A stretch of DNA of 64,000 nucleotides, taken from positions 310,001 to 374,000 of the forward strand of contig JANVFP010000017.1 of NCBI GenBank assembly GCA_027919835.1, given 5' to 3'. A model generated the notes under the pieces. The model was not told where the DNA came from. It did no database searches and saw only the letters and a list, made by a program, of their open reading frames with translations. Source of the stretch: Lentinula raphanica. Its lineage: Eukaryota > Basidiomycota > Agaricomycetes > Agaricales > Omphalotaceae. Below, one piece after another: positions 1 to 11,665 of the stretch; the first letter of the stretch is position 1, and every line of letters starts with the position of its first letter. Both the position numbers and the translations under genes were made by a program.

Positions 1-90
1 AACGTGCAAGCAGACGATGAGGAGGAGGAGGAGGAGGAGGAGGGGGAATTTGACGAAGATATCCCGGGGATTGACGACTTTGACGATTGA
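1..90 (+). CDS. C-terminal end of an acidic protein (partial)
   Basis: The first reading frame is open from base 1 to a TGA at 88-90. It encodes 29 residues with a run of eight glutamates, then an Asp/Ile/Pro-containing tail ending in FDD. The 5' part lies outside the window. Acidic tails of this kind are common at the end of transposon-associated proteins in Agaricomycetes, and the convergent neighbour at 280-1190 and the transposon terminus at 7637 make a transposase or cargo gene possible. The 29 residues alone cannot identify it. Confidence 0.5.
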   Translation, partial: NVQADDEEEEEEEEGEFDEDIPGIDDFDD

Positions 91-279
91 TGCAAGCTTC
101 GCGAAGTAAGTCGACGTATGTACGCTTTGCGAAGTAGTCCGTAAACTGTATGTACTCACTTTTGCCGGCTCTATACAATGCCGTTTGATGCCGATGTGAT
201 GCCAGAAAGTTGTGTGTGGGCCGAAAATCAGCCCCCGGGGCATCACCATATTTGGAAGTCTCTCGGAGCGCTGGCAGGG

Positions 280-1190
280 CTACAGAGAACAGTCATTTGA
301 ACCTCCGAAAGAGAGTCGCGTTACTTCGAGAAGCTTTCGTGGATATTTTTCGAAGTGCTTCGCGAAGGTTCTACAGCTACGGGTGGGTTGAGACCCAAGA
401 TAGTGAGAGGGCCCAGCAGCAGCCGCATGGGAAAAAGAAGCAGACGAAAGGGAAGACGGGCTAGAGATGGAGAAAGAAAGTGAAGTGAGCTTGGAAGGGG
501 AACTTTTGTGCTCTGGGATCCTTGAGTCGTTTGGCTTGGTAGGTGATTTGGAAACACGAGTCGACTTTTTGACAGGCGTAGTTACGCGAGAGAGAGGAGA
601 CTCCACCGCACTAACTGAACTCTCCCTCAGATATTTTTTGGGAGAGGGAACCACTGCAACGTTATGATTCGACTGACGGGGGATTGAGGAAGGAGGAGCC
701 GACACAGCACGAAGCTCGTACACAGTCCCGCTCACAAAATCCTCGGAATGTTGATGGTGAGCAAGACAATACTGTTTCCATCCCTCCATAGCATCCTTGT
801 ACGTTTTATACTTTTTGTGGTGGTTATTGGGATATCCAGAAACGCGGCTGCCCGCACTAGCCCTGGAGCACAGTGAGTGGCAATTAACTCTGGATTAGGG
901 AAGACATACCAATCCCGATAACACCCTGGCAGATCCCCTACGTATACGTTATAAAAACCTCCTGATTTCGTCGCGTCTCCGGGACCGTCATACATGGCTG
1001 GAGTACAGAATGGCTTCTCTGAGTCCATCAGGGTGATATAGGGATCCCAGTCAGACACACGAGACCAGACGCTTTCGGCGGAGAGAGCTGAAGATGAAGG
1101 AGAGACTTGCTGAAGAGGCGTTGCCGGTCGGGTTGATATCACGTTCCGGTTATCCTCTGTGTCTGATTCATAGAGCGGCTGGGTGCTCAT
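280..1190 (-). CDS. Viroplasmin/RNase H1 N-terminal-like domain protein
   Basis: Two exons join cleanly: 1190-910 and 862-280, with a 47-bp GTATGT...CAG intron, giving 287 residues. The start is the first ATG (MSTQPLYES); the open frame further upstream has no ATG. Residues about 75-135 show the pattern FYNVYVGDLPGCYRDW, then SAGSRVSGYPNNHHKKYKTY and DAMEGW. This resembles the small nucleic-acid-binding fold shared by caulimovirus viroplasmin and the RNase H1 N-terminus, and it is continuous only after the intron is removed, which supports the model. The N-terminal 60 and C-terminal 130 residues are Ser/Pro/Lys-rich and probably disordered. It probably binds RNA-DNA hybrid or dsRNA. It lies tail-to-tail with the partial gene at 1-90 and shares a strand with the dioxygenase gene upstream. 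Confidence 0.72.
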
Positions 1191-1496
1191 TGCATTCTGT
1201 AGGGCCGCAAAGATGACGGTTGAAGAACAAGAACAGCACGTGTCCACGTAAACCAAAAATCTCGAAGTCCACAACTTCGGGCGCCTAATTCTCCCATTCC
1301 GTCAACAACGTTAAGCGCTACAAAAATAGGGTCCTTGGATGTCCTCAGAATGATTTGAGACACATATCGACCAGTTGAGATGATCCGATTGAGCATAAGT
1401 GGAGTGAAAATGAGTTTACAGTGATAATAGAATGAAGGGGCATCTAGTCTTAGGAACTTACCGACTGATGATAATGATGATAAGGATACTCAGACT

Positions 1497-1728
1497 ACAT
1501 GAGGCTGAGAGTGCATGAGGTTCAGTACGTCCGATACTGTCATAGCTTAGTTGAAGGAGTCAAGGATTTCTGATTGATTTCATATCCACCAGTGCATATG
1601 CATGTACTAATGAGGCTCTCGAGTACACGAGGTTCAGTACGTTCGATGTCCTGATAGATAGATACATCAGATAGTATATCTTCAGTCATAGCTGAGTTGA
1701 AGGAGAGCTGGATTTCTGATTGATTTCA
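1497..1728. repeat. Imperfect direct repeat between two genes
   Basis: Two copies of about 100 bp (about 1497-1592 and 1611-1728) share GAGGTTCAGTACGT, then AGTTGAAGGAG and GATTTCTGATTGATTTCA. The stretch 1191-1965 between the two minus-strand genes otherwise shows nothing recognisable; it should contain the promoter of the 280-1190 gene. Confidence 0.55.
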
Positions 1729-1965
1729 AAACTGGGAGTGCAGATGTATGTGCTAACTCTTGTACATTCTCGAAGCGGCTTGCGATGTCCTTCCGCCTTG
1801 TCCACACCACATCGTCAAATCGGTATTCATTCCCTCGATTGTTCCTTTAATCATTCCAAGGATACTTCAGATTGAACTCAATGATAAGAAGTCGGGCAAT
1901 TTGATAGTCTTCCAGTTTATGCGATACAATATTTTATATAGATCAAAAAAACTTGCATTGCAGGA

Positions 1966-3715
1966 TTAAGTAGAAGTGTATCGAGAGCAAATATCATTCC
2001 AGAGAGAGAACATTTTCAACCCATTTCCCCACCTAGTCTTCTTGTCCTTCTCTCTCTTCTCTATCTCCTCCCGTTTTCGTGTAGCTAAAAAATCCTTATC
2101 GGACATAAAACCGTTATATACCCAACGAAAGAGTCCCGAAGAAGAATATTGTATGATAGAATAGCGCTCCTCCCCCTTTTGGATGGGAAGATTGGAGTGA
2201 GTGAGAAGTGCAGAAGGGATAAGGATGGTAGATCCAGGAGGGAAACGAATGATGAGACCCAAGTCCCAGAGTATGAGATGGCCACCCCTATCTGGATCAA
2301 ATTGACCCAGAGCGGTTATGGTGCACCAGCCAAACGCCAAGTTGTAGTTGTCGGTATGGGGCCAAGAAACACAGGCGGGACCTAAATTGAAGCTTACACT
2401 GCTGAACACGCTCTTCTTGAACCAGCGTATGAGTTTCGGGTCGGATTCGAAGAGAGATTGAAGAGTCGTGCCGTAGAGGTCGAAGATCTTTTCTGCAAAG
2501 CATTGAAAAACACCTAAGTTTGAGCAGTTAGAAAGGAAAGCTAAGGGAGCAGAGCGGGGCTTACTTACAGTTGGTGAACCCGATTAAGCGTTGAAAGCTA
2601 GGGGACGAAGTCATTTTGGTCAAGATTCGGCGGTTTGCAACTCCGTAGAAGGCCATGGTTCCGGGAGCCTTGGGCGGAACCTCAGTGCACTGGATCCCAC
2701 CGCACAAATGCAGAGGTGCCTACCTGACTTCCACCTCCAAACGAAGTGCCCATGGCGACTGAGGGACCGGAAGCTCTCCTGTTGTTCCTCTGTTTTTGAG
2801 AGAAGGTCATCTTCTTCCGCGCAGACCTAACCTGTTCTTCCAAGTCTTTCATAAGGGGATCCCATTTTCGGTCTCGAGGTTTTCCTGCGAGAACTCCAAT
2901 AACGCGCCCGGATTTATCTGCAAGAGCGTGGCTCTCCCTTGGAGAGATTCAGAAGAGAAAAAGAAGAAAGGCTCAGACAAACTTACTGGCCCGCCCACTC
3001 TACCAATTGCATCTCATAATCCTCACCCAGAAGCTCCTGAATCCCGGGATAGACTCTTTCAAACTCCTGTCGGATCCCAGACCAGCCTCCGGAATTCACC
3101 GGAAGATCTTCTGTCTGAAAGTCGTTCTCAGAGGAGAGAACTTGGGAGTCCGCAGCCCGACGACGCGCAATCTCTTTGAGCCCTGTCTGAAGTTGAGACC
3201 TGGCAGCTTCGCGGGCGATCCTTCGTTTCTTCCGGTTCGCCAGAGTCTTTCGCCTGCGTCGGGCTCTCTTGCCTTGGCTTGGGCCGACATCTTCGTGGGT
3301 CTCCTCCTCCGTCTCCGAGGGGTTCTTCTCTTCTTCGGGAACAAACGTTTGAAGTGCAGAAGGAAGGGGAAGCTCAGCTTCGAAACTCTCGTCGGAATCC
3401 CCGCCGTCGAGGTCTGAAAGATCGGAAAGTTCACCCTCTAAGTCAACCTCATAGTCGAGAGCGGTGGGAGTTTCCGGGTCCTCATAGGTATCCAAGGCGT
3501 TTTGAAGGTCGAATCGAGAAGAAATGACGGGTTGTCCAGAGGAAAGGCTGTAGGCTCGAAACTCCTTTCCAGAACGCACTAAGAAAAAGTCAGCGTTCAA
3601 TTCGGGAAGGGATCAGGACAGAGGGAAAGAGGGAGTGAACCGGAGACAAACCAGGCTGCGCAGGAATAATTTCACCAGACGCCAAGGTCGGGCCCTCGGA
3701 GACTATTCCGTGCAT
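1966..3715 (-). CDS. TET/JBP-like 2OG-Fe(II) dioxygenase domain protein
   Basis: The five-exon model 3715-3652, 3578-2987, 2937-2724, 2680-2569, 2513-1966 has GT-AG introns of about 43-73 bp and keeps frame throughout, giving 509 residues. The start is the ATG at 3715; the frame beginning at 3600 has only a TTG. Residues about 20-200 are acidic, then Arg/Lys-rich (nuclear-localisation-like). The C-terminal about 190 residues hold the double-stranded beta-helix signature: PHTD (metal-binding HxD), GWCTITALG, GGHLILWDL, FPPGSTILIPSALLTHSN (second metal His) and GLFRW. This pattern belongs to a large Agaricomycete family related to TET/JBP oxygenases, which act on 5-methylpyrimidines in DNA; the substrate here is inferred. 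Such genes are reported as expanded and transposon-linked in basidiomycetes. HxD and the distal His are present, so it may be active. Confidence 0.78.
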
Positions 3716-4048
3716 TACCTGGTTCTTCTCTGGTTCTACAGAAAGAGATATGAGAGAATGAATTGGAGAAACTTACAGCCTCGACCCATGGGAAGCTCAA
3801 GCCGCAGAAAGGATGAGGAAGAGCAAGAACGCAGTGTCTCGATGAAAGTTGAATGTGGTCGCTAAGAGAACGAGTAGCGCCGAGGATCAACAAAGTTGGT
3901 GACGAAGCGTGTGGTCACATCACATGATTAGCCCTTTGTAATCAAAAGTCTTAGTCACTCTTAACTCTGAGTCTTCCTCAACTTCGATTTTCTAAAAATT
4001 GTCGAGAAAAGTGACCTCCCATTTTTTTTTACAAAAATCATCAATATC
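3716..4048. promoter_or_regulatory. Divergent intergenic region
   Basis: These 333 bases separate the divergent starts at 3715 (-) and 4049 (+) and should hold both promoters. A T-run followed by ATCATCAATATC precedes the plus-strand ATG. No TATA box or operator can be named. Antisense open frames through here look like shadows or 5' UTR. Confidence 0.4.
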
Positions 4049-7000
4049 ATGCCTCGAAAGAGTACCGGCAGAAAACAGGGTAACCAAGGCCATTTCCACG
4101 GGGAGCCTTTAGAACTCCTTGAGTCCTTTGCCCAAGCTTACGTCGATGCGGGTATGAATAAATCTCTCTTTTGGAAGGATTTTTGGTTAGCGTGGTACAA
4201 GGAGTATCCTCTGCTCACTCATAACGCCTCTAATTCTGCCTCCTCTGCCAACGATGCTTCTGCCCATGATATCTCTGCTTCCTCTTCCGCTGCTAACGAT
4301 ACCTCCTCCGCTGCTAACGATGCCTCGCCCGTTGCTAACGATACCTCGCCCGTTGCTAACGATACCACGCCCGTTGCTAATGATACCACGCCCGTTGCTA
4401 ACAATACCATGCCCGTTGCTAACGATACCTCTACTAACACTGCTTCCGCTTCCGCTGAGGTGGCTTCTATTGAGGATCAGGACGTCCTTAATGCCAGGAC
4501 CGCTTCTGAGAAGGTGAGTACATGAATATCAGGGCTCTACCTGCCACCTATTTACCTGAGCCTGCTCAGAAAATCAAAAGCTGGTTCAGCAATAGGGCCA
4601 CAAAGTTTAAGAACAGGGAGAAAAACCCCTTCCTCCACTACTTGAGGCGCCTGGACAAAAAGCTTATTCCTCCTCGACTTACCCCCATCCATAAGTTCTT
4701 TATGCACCTCCCCCAATACTCTGGGGAAGTCGAAGCACGATATCGCGCGCAGTTCGTTAAGGAAGGCGTTGTCCAGGACCCTGAGGAAAACGAGGACAAA
4801 GAGGTGGATCAACTGGACGAGGATGAGGATTTGGGAGACAAGGAGAAGGAGAAGGACAACGGCGATGACGACGGCGGCGATGGAGACGAGGACTGCGAGC
4901 GGGAAAAAAAGCTAGCTTTGAGCCGACGAGTGAGAGTCGCCTCCCAGATCTTTGCCTCCAAGTCAAAGGAGGTCCAGGAAGAGGTAGCTCATCTTCGTCA
5001 GGCGGATTTTGAGGAACGTAAAAAAAAATACAACGCTTCACTATCTGGGGACGACCTTTTCGACGAAGCCCTAGTACCCGAGTAAGTTTCTCCATCCGGA
5101 TCCTGTAAATATATTCTAATTGACCTCCTAGGAGGAGAAACTACATCGCGCTTCTTACTCAACCTTTCCTGGATGCTCTTGCCAAAATGACGCAGACCAC
5201 AGTATCTCTCAGTGTTGCTGCTATTGAAGATACCCCTGAAAGGAAGGATAGTTTGTTCGCTCGCCAGTAAGTCCATTCTTTCACTCACTTTATATCTATT
5301 TTATATATCCTATTTTCAGCATCCAGTCTCACACCGTCCCCAAGAAGTTTTCTGACTGGAATCCCGAAATGTTTCGGGACCAGTACGTCAAGAGTTTCGT
5401 TACTTATGTTCAAGCTATGAAAGAGTTAGAGAAAGGTATAGCCTTTCCGCAGATTATGTTTCGCTAACTCACGATGTTGTCAGGAAACTCGATCTCTGAA
5501 ACAGCCGGTTCCGTCTCTGGAACAGCCACTCCCATCTCTACCGTTAACGCCCTCCTCCAAAACAACGATCTCTTGAAGCTTGATGACGAAGAGCAGAAGG
5601 CAGGCAAGAAAAGAGGAAGGGATGCCTCGGTCGTGACCTCTCAGAGGAAGTCCAAGAAGAGGAAGGGGAAAGGGAAGGGAAAAGCCAAGCAGCGTCGGGA
5701 GGAAACAGAGGAGTCCGCGTCTGAAAGTGGAGAGTCAGAGAAAGCAGAAAGTGAGGAAGACGAGCCGCCGATCGTTCTCAGGAGATCCACGAGAGGCCGG
5801 AAACAAACATCTCCCCTTCCTCAGCAGTCCGAGGTCCCTGACAAACCCTCCTCCACCGCCAAAAGTGCTACCACAACCGGTGCTTCTCAATCCCTGCCCC
5901 TGCTAAGCTTGGAAAACGATCTCGTCGGCTTATCTCCTGAAGAACGTGAGCGACATCTTGCGCGTTATGGGGAGTTCAATCCTCATTGGTACAACATCGT
6001 CCGGCGTAACGATCTGGAAAAAGAGAAGACTGATCGGAATAAGCGGGAGACACAAGAGGATGTGGTCACGGAAGCTGGCTCTGAGTCCAATGTCAACGCG
6101 GAGCATCCTGTGGTTCATCATGCGGCAGTTGCCGACTCTTCCTCTGGCGCTGAGAATCCTTCCAGCGCTAACGTATCTTCACCGGTTACTAATGCCGATA
6201 ACGTGAAGGTTACCACACCTCAGCCTGCTCCGAGTCCCGCCGCTCTTCCCACTACAACTGCCACTTCCCCCACTACTTCCACCATTGCTGTTCCCGCCAA
6301 TGCTGCATCTATCAAACCTTTTATTTCCTCAGCTACTCCTGCTTCTCCCACTGTTCCAGGTTCCGTTGCTCCAGTTCCCAATGTTTCAGGACCAACTCCC
6401 ATCGGTCTCGTTCAGGCTCCCTTTACTCCCTCTATACCTGTCCAGGCTTCCGTTACTTCTGCTACTTCTGTTCATGCTCCTGTTGCTCCCATTCTGGCTC
6501 CCGTTGCTTCTGTTCCGGCTCCTGTTGCTCCCGTCACCCCTGCTTCCGTTCCCGCTGCTTCCATGGCTGATGAAGAAATTCACAAAGAATCAGAAGATGT
6601 GAATGCCAGCATGCCCACTCTCGAAGGCAGTCCAAATCGTGATCCTCTCAATCCCAGAGGAGCAGCCTCATCCCAAGTTCCCGAGAGCGCCTCGGCTTCC
6701 ACTCAGTCTGCCACTCCACGCGTTTCGAAGCGATCCGCTCCTACTACCTCTTCCTCTTCCACTTCAGCTAGTAAATCAGAGGAAGAGTGGTTCGTCAGCA
6801 TCAAGGAGAAGCTCTTGGGGGCCAAAACTATGGATAGAGCCCCTGGCTGGAAAGACACCCTCAATCTCTGGATGAAACTCGAGTCCTTGTACGGTTTCTC
6901 CAAATGCGGAAAGGGTTTACCCACTGCGTCCCGTCCCGTCGCGGTAGGAAATTGGATCAAGTCTTACCGCATCGAACGAACGGAGAATATTCCCAAGGGT

Positions 7001-7321
7001 GTCGGGAAAGCTGAGCAGTTCGGGTCTGAGATACTCGCTTGGTGGCGCTCCATGAACCCCTCTTGGAGGGAGCATTCCCTTGACGGAACCTTCTATCGAT
7101 CTGGCCCTGTAGCGGGGGAGTGGGAGGCCCTGGAGGTACAGGGAGCCAATGGCTTTCTCAGCGTTCTTGGCTGTATGGTGTGGTGGCATCAAAGGGCCGA
7201 TGAGGAGAGGATCATTGACGACCGTTGGTTTATATTGAAGGAAGATTTGGACTGGGTTCTCAAGAACCAGATAGGACAGCTTGTAAAAGAAGGACCTACT
7301 AAGAAGCAGCGCACTGCTTAG
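4049..7321 (+). CDS. Large tryptophan-rich protein, transposon-associated family
   Basis: Five exons (4049-4513, 4570-5081, 5132-5266, 5320-5435, 5484-7321) join in frame with canonical introns to give 1021 residues. N-terminal residues 1-55 are globular; residues about 90-125 are tandem PVANDT[ST] heptapeptides. Next come IKSWFSNRATKF, an acidic stretch, and RNYIALLTQPFLDALAKMT. The middle is low-complexity Lys/Glu then Pro/Ala/Thr/Ser. The last 180 residues form a Trp-rich module (APGWKDTLNLWMKLE, VGNWIKSYR, ILAWWRSMNPSWR, NGFLSVLGCMVWWH). I recognise this module from many uncharacterised Agaricomycete proteins near DNA transposons; its function is unknown. It is divergently transcribed from the dioxygenase gene and followed by a transposon end at 7637. 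It could equally be a host gene. Confidence 0.72.
4325..4430 (+). repeat. 21-bp in-frame minisatellite (PVANDT repeats)
   Basis: About five tandem copies of a 21-base unit beginning GCCCGTTGCTAA encode the heptapeptide PVANDT[ST/M]. The repeat keeps frame and is preceded by weaker AANDT units, suggesting expansion inside the coding exon of the tryptophan-rich protein. Confidence 0.8.
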
Positions 7322-7526
7322 GACATACGTAGAATATCTAGTATCAGCTATTTTTGTAAATACATACATTATCCTGAGTTTTTATAAAAAGCTCGTTATC
7401 GTCTCTTTTTACAAATGGACCCCCCCAACGCAGTGTCACAAAGATATCAGAGTGCCGGTGGTGCCGAGATTCCTGCCATTTGATGGCCTGGGCGCTTCCG
7501 GGCCAGACGAGTGCTTAACTGAACCC
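7322..7526. other. 3' flank of the tryptophan-rich gene
   Basis: Short AT-rich stretch after the stop, with TTTTTGTAAATACATACATT as possible polyadenylation context, passing into the GC-rich subterminal region of the element end. No gene is seen. Confidence 0.3.
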
Positions 7527-7637
7527 TCCCCGGGGCCCCGTAACATTTCCGGAAGGTCTCCGAGTTATCGTAGATATTTGCAAACGTTCCCCGATAACTC
7601 ATCGGGTACTTTTACAAAGGCTTTACTGTATCCTGTG
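7527..7637. mobile_element. Right terminus of a CAGGATACTG-type element
   Basis: About 110 bases match the right end of the palindromic element ending at 44237: a CCCCGG-rich block, CATTTCCGGA, CCGAGTTAT, CAAACGTTCC, ACTCAT, TTTTACAAA and the final CTGTATCCTGTG. The outer 70 bases also match the ends at 12866 and 56008. No matching left end occurs in bases 1-7526, so the left end should lie upstream of the window. The sequence immediately outside is CCTACTA. The gene cluster at 1-7321 would then be internal to this element. Confidence 0.65.
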
Positions 7638-7644
7638 CCTACTA

Positions 7645-9140
7645 TCAGTACGAGTCCTGTTCGTCTTGCTCAAAAATCAACGAACGCCTCTGGACACCCA
7701 GCGAGAATCTGAATTCCTAATATCGACGCACATCCTTCGATCGAAGTCCTACTACGGCCGTCTCGTAATGGCAAATCTTGCAAGGGCCAATTGAGGGAAT
7801 GATCTGAGGAAGGAAGATACGGAGAGCGGAGAGGGTCATTATGACTATCTGGGTGTTGCTTCGAGGAAGAGATAAGATACGGAAAGGGAAGAGGGAACGA
7901 GAATGGAGGAGAAGGGATCAAATCGGTCAAATGGATGTCCTGCATGGGGATGACTCGTCAGCGGCGTGCTCGGGAGATATCACAGAGATAGTAAGAGGTT
8001 CTTTGGTCGGTCGCCGCCGACCCATATGCGTGAAAGGCAAAGATGGTAGTTTCAGACGAGGAAGACGGTGGAGTAACTGGATGACATTGGGCATGGGGAG
8101 TGAGAAGATCATCGGGATATGGGCGTGTTCCGCGGCGACGATGGAGTAGAATCGTGTCGAGTTTGTAAATTGCTCATAGACAGCTGGTGAACATATAGGG
8201 GGAATTTGAATCGCTCGAAGAGCAGCGTCTGAGATATTCCTGATGCTATCAGAGCGACGAGGGTTCGATTCGTCTTTCCTTCCCTCGACACCTTCCATGC
8301 TACCCACGACAGCTTGTTCACGACAGCTTGTTCGAACACGACTCCCTTCCCACCATACCCACGGCGCAGCACTATCATCCCACCATCCATATTGGGTATT
8401 GTGCTCGTCATTGGTTCCAGCTGTTTTGTTGGTTCGGAGAGAGCTGAATGATGTAACAGAGGGGGGTCAAGATACGGTTGGAGTTGGGATTGTGAATGCA
8501 GTTCCGAGAGGGGGTAGAGGTGCACGCAACTTTGACGAGATGGAATGGAGATTAAGAAAAGAGGAAAAGGGAGATTGTCTATTCCAAAATCTCGACTTTG
8601 TTTTCGCTATCGTTTGAGCCCAATGGAGTGCTTGAAAAGTATTTCGTTGATTGTCAAAGCAACAATCGAGACAACCTCTGTACGGCGTTGAGTCCTGCAT
8701 AATCTTGAATGAATAAGTCTCAAAGAATTGGTAGGATAGACGTACGGATATCAAAAACGCGGGTTTCCCTTTCCCTATCAGTATGAGTTCAGTTCACCTT
8801 GCCCAAGAAGTGACGAACGTCTCCACCCAGCGAGCATCTGAATTCCGACCATCGACGCGGATCCGTTGTTCGTCCTACTCCGGCGGTCTGGTAATTGTGG
8901 ACCTTGCGAGGGCTGATTGAGGTTAGGATCATGAACGCGACGAGGTGATGAAGATGAATTTATGTAAAACTTGACAGTTGGGCTTGAGGAGAGAGAGTGA
9001 GAGTGAAGCATGTACCTAGGCGGCAGAGGAGTCGTTCATAGACATCGCAAAGACTCAAAGTAGGAGGTATTAGTGGCTTTGCGTCTGCAGTTGTCGAACG
9101 AGCCAACCGTGTCTTCGGTTCGTGCTTCCTTCCGTCCTGC
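7645..9140 (-). pseudogene. Two tandem degenerate paralogous gene fragments
   Basis: The segment 7645-7800 recurs imperfectly at 8780-8925. On the minus strand both copies end in similar peptides (GCASILGIQILAGC versus GSASMVGIQMLAGW). Upstream of each are related fragments (VYEQFTN near 8170, VYERLLCR near 9040). The segments appear to be duplicated exons of an unrecognised gene about 1.1 kb apart; neither gives a long intact frame. I do not recognise the family. The rest of 7.6-9.8 kb shows no other convincing coding sequence. Confidence 0.35.
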
Positions 9141-9771
9141 ATCTATCTTCCTCGTCCCTCCCTCGGCCGTCGCCCATGTTTTTCAGAAACGATTCTCCGC
9201 GGAAATCTCGTATCTCCCCGATAAATTTGGGCGTGTCGTCTGGTGGAAGAGGTGAAGTATGGATGAAAAGCGGGAGTCGTGGGTCTGAACGCGTTCAAAA
9301 GAGAGGGGAATGGAGGTGGGAGAAGTGGGAGAAGCCTTGTAAGAAAGAACGATTGAGATGAGATGGGTAGATGGAGGGAGAAGAGCTTGGGGTGTACGCT
9401 ACCTTTTCAATTCGTATTCCCTACGCAAAAGCCCTGCAATTACTCGATTCGACTCCCGATACACTCAAGACTTCGAGCAGGAGAAAATCTTTGCTTCGTT
9501 GAGAGTCTGCGTTCTAGAAATTTCACATCTAGAAACATCAAAACGATGATGTAGATCAAGGCACTCTCACCCAAGCTTTTGCCTTGTAGTCCAAGTCTCC
9601 CTATCAGGCAGATGTCCAAGTTCTAGCTTCAATGTTGTCAACGCCAACCAGCATCTCCTTGAGATTTAGAATTCCCAATTCCTTGTTTCTCCTACGAGTC
9701 CAGTTCCTCCGAGCATCGTAAGACAAAAGGATCGTTTGAGAGAGTCGGCGTGCTCGAGAGGTGGAGAGACT
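9141..9771. other. Unassigned GC-moderate sequence
   Basis: Only short open frames are seen; none has a recognisable motif. It ends at the target duplication of the palindromic element at 9779. Confidence 0.3.
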
Positions 9772-10979
9772 TTTTCCTCAGCTGATACTGTAAAGCTTTT
9801 GTAAAAAGACCTGATGAGTTATCCAGGAGCTTTTGAAAATAGTTGTGACGACACAGAGGGGGCTCCGGAAATGGCTCCGGGGGGTGGGCATGCCTGTCAC
9901 CACCTGTCACATCTGACCTATATTTACTGTTTTGGGTAATTAATAATTATCCAGATATTAAATAAGCGGTACATTTGTAAAAAATCCTGATAAACTATAA
10001 AAATTCAAAAAAAACCCAAAAAAACCTAATTAGGTCAAATCGGGGTATGTAAACAAAATAGCCTTATATGGTAAAAATGCTGTAGGATCTATCTAGGTGC
10101 TAAAAATAGCCAAAAAAATCACTAAAAATGCTAAAAATATGTAGGGATGGTATATAGCCTATTGCAGATCCAGGCATCCGAAAATTACCAAAAAAGGAAA
10201 TTTTTGATGATGATGTCATCTTGTAGCAAAAAATCTGAAAAAAATCCTAAAAATAGTCAAAAAATTCAGGGGTGCCTTGTTGGCCCTGAAAATGCAAAAT
10301 AAAAAAAAATACGCGACAAGTGTAAAAATTTTTGTTACTCCAAATCATACCAAATCCACTATATAGTCAGTATATATAATGTATATGCTATATTTAGCAT
10401 CCTAGTACCCTCATTGGGCTAAAAATAGAACTTAATCTCATCTGGTAGCAAAAAATCTGAAAAAATCATAAAAAATACTCAAAAAATTTAGGGGTGCCTC
10501 ATTGGCCCTGAAAATGCAAAATAAAAAAATTTACACGACACAATTGAAAAACAACATCATTCCAAATCTTATCAATAGTTAGTATATATTATGTATATAC
10601 TATTTATAGCATCCCTAGTACCCTCAATCACTTATATCACTCAAGAATCCTACCAAACTGACAACATTGAGTAAATGTAATGTACATGGTATTTTTAGCA
10701 CACCTAGTACCCTTAAAAACTCAGAACAATTTATATCACTCAATATGTTCAGTATACTTAGTACTCATCACATTTAACACACTAAAACTCGGAACAGTAC
10801 TTATATGTATCATACTTAACACAGTTGGCAATGAAAATACTCAAAACAGTGTTATCAGTCACTATACTTAACACACTTAACAGTCAAAAAGTCGGAATAA
10901 TGTTACTTGATATACATAACACACTCATTGTTATACTACAACACACTTATAACAATGAGTTTTGGGCGCTTATGGGTGC

Positions 10980-11183
10980 TTATTTGGTATTTTTGGGTCG
11001 AAATTCTTTAATAGCACACTCAATAATTTTTGTGTGGGGTTTATACTGTGTAAGGATGTTGTTTATATCATACTACACTTGATACAATTTGGAGAACTCA
11101 AGATTACAGCCTGTGGGGCTGGCTATATTGTGATCTTTTGTGATATAACAGTGTTTTATGTAAATGTCAATGCATACACCCAT
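10980..11183 (-). pseudogene. 67-codon core frame, left arm (one stop)
   Basis: Reading outward from the loop, ATG at 11183 gives MGVCIDIYIKHCYITKDH..., one TAG about two thirds through, then INNILTQYKPHTKIIECAIK and a final TAA. It aligns without gaps to the intact 67-codon frames at 33618-33821, 34100-34303, 41874-42077 and 42356-42559. No known family is recognised. Confidence 0.5.
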
Positions 11184-11461
11184 GTTATGAAGTCAAACTG
11201 CGACTGGGTCATGGAAAGAGTCATCCTACAACCTATTCCATGCTAACTCTATGTGATACAGCCAAGAGATCTGTAATGGGGGTCATTGAATATGACATCT
11301 ATTGTTACATATAGGTGTAGACATCTATAGTGTACATGAAACATGTACATATATATCACAGAGTCCAATAGTCATAGTGAGTATCTGAACCATGTCCAGA
11401 CACTTCTAGTAGACTGTAGGAGTCATTCCTTCATGAACCACTATCAGTATACTTGCATTAC

Positions 11462-11665
11462 ATGGACATATGCATTGACATTTACATAAAACACTATTAT
11501 ATTACAAAAGATCACAATATAGCCAGCCCCACAGGCTGTAATCTTGAGTTCTCCAAATTGTATCAAGTGTAGTATGATATAAACAACATCCTTACACAGT
11601 ATAAACCCCACACAAAAATTATTGAGTGTGCTATTAAAGAATTTCGACCCAAAAATACCAAATAA
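11462..11665 (+). pseudogene. 67-codon core frame, right arm (one stop)
   Basis: Mirror copy of the left-arm frame, diverging from the central loop, beginning MDICIDIYIKHYYITKDH and carrying the same TAG. It ends at the TAA preceding the GCACCCATAAGCGCCC boundary. Confidence 0.5.

Noticed and set aside
280..1190. Integrated plant-virus gene suggested by the viroplasmin-like domain
   Set aside because: The fold is shared with cellular RNase H1 N-termini and is common in fungal proteins; no other viral gene is nearby and the gene has a normal fungal intron.
6285..6602. Leu-rich frame overlapping the tryptophan-rich gene
   Set aside because: Shadow of the Pro/Ala/Thr-rich coding tract in another frame.
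9692..9910. Frame beginning MTGGDRHAHPPEPFPEPPLC, seen again at 12735, 44106 and 63104
   Set aside because: It is the translated terminal region of family B elements, running into unrelated flanks each time.
10680..11246. Hydrophobic frames such as 10680-10871 and 10825-11082, repeated in both arms and other copies
   Set aside because: They overlap in several frames, owe their conservation to arm identity, and the frame that aligns between diverged families is the 67-codon one on the other strand.
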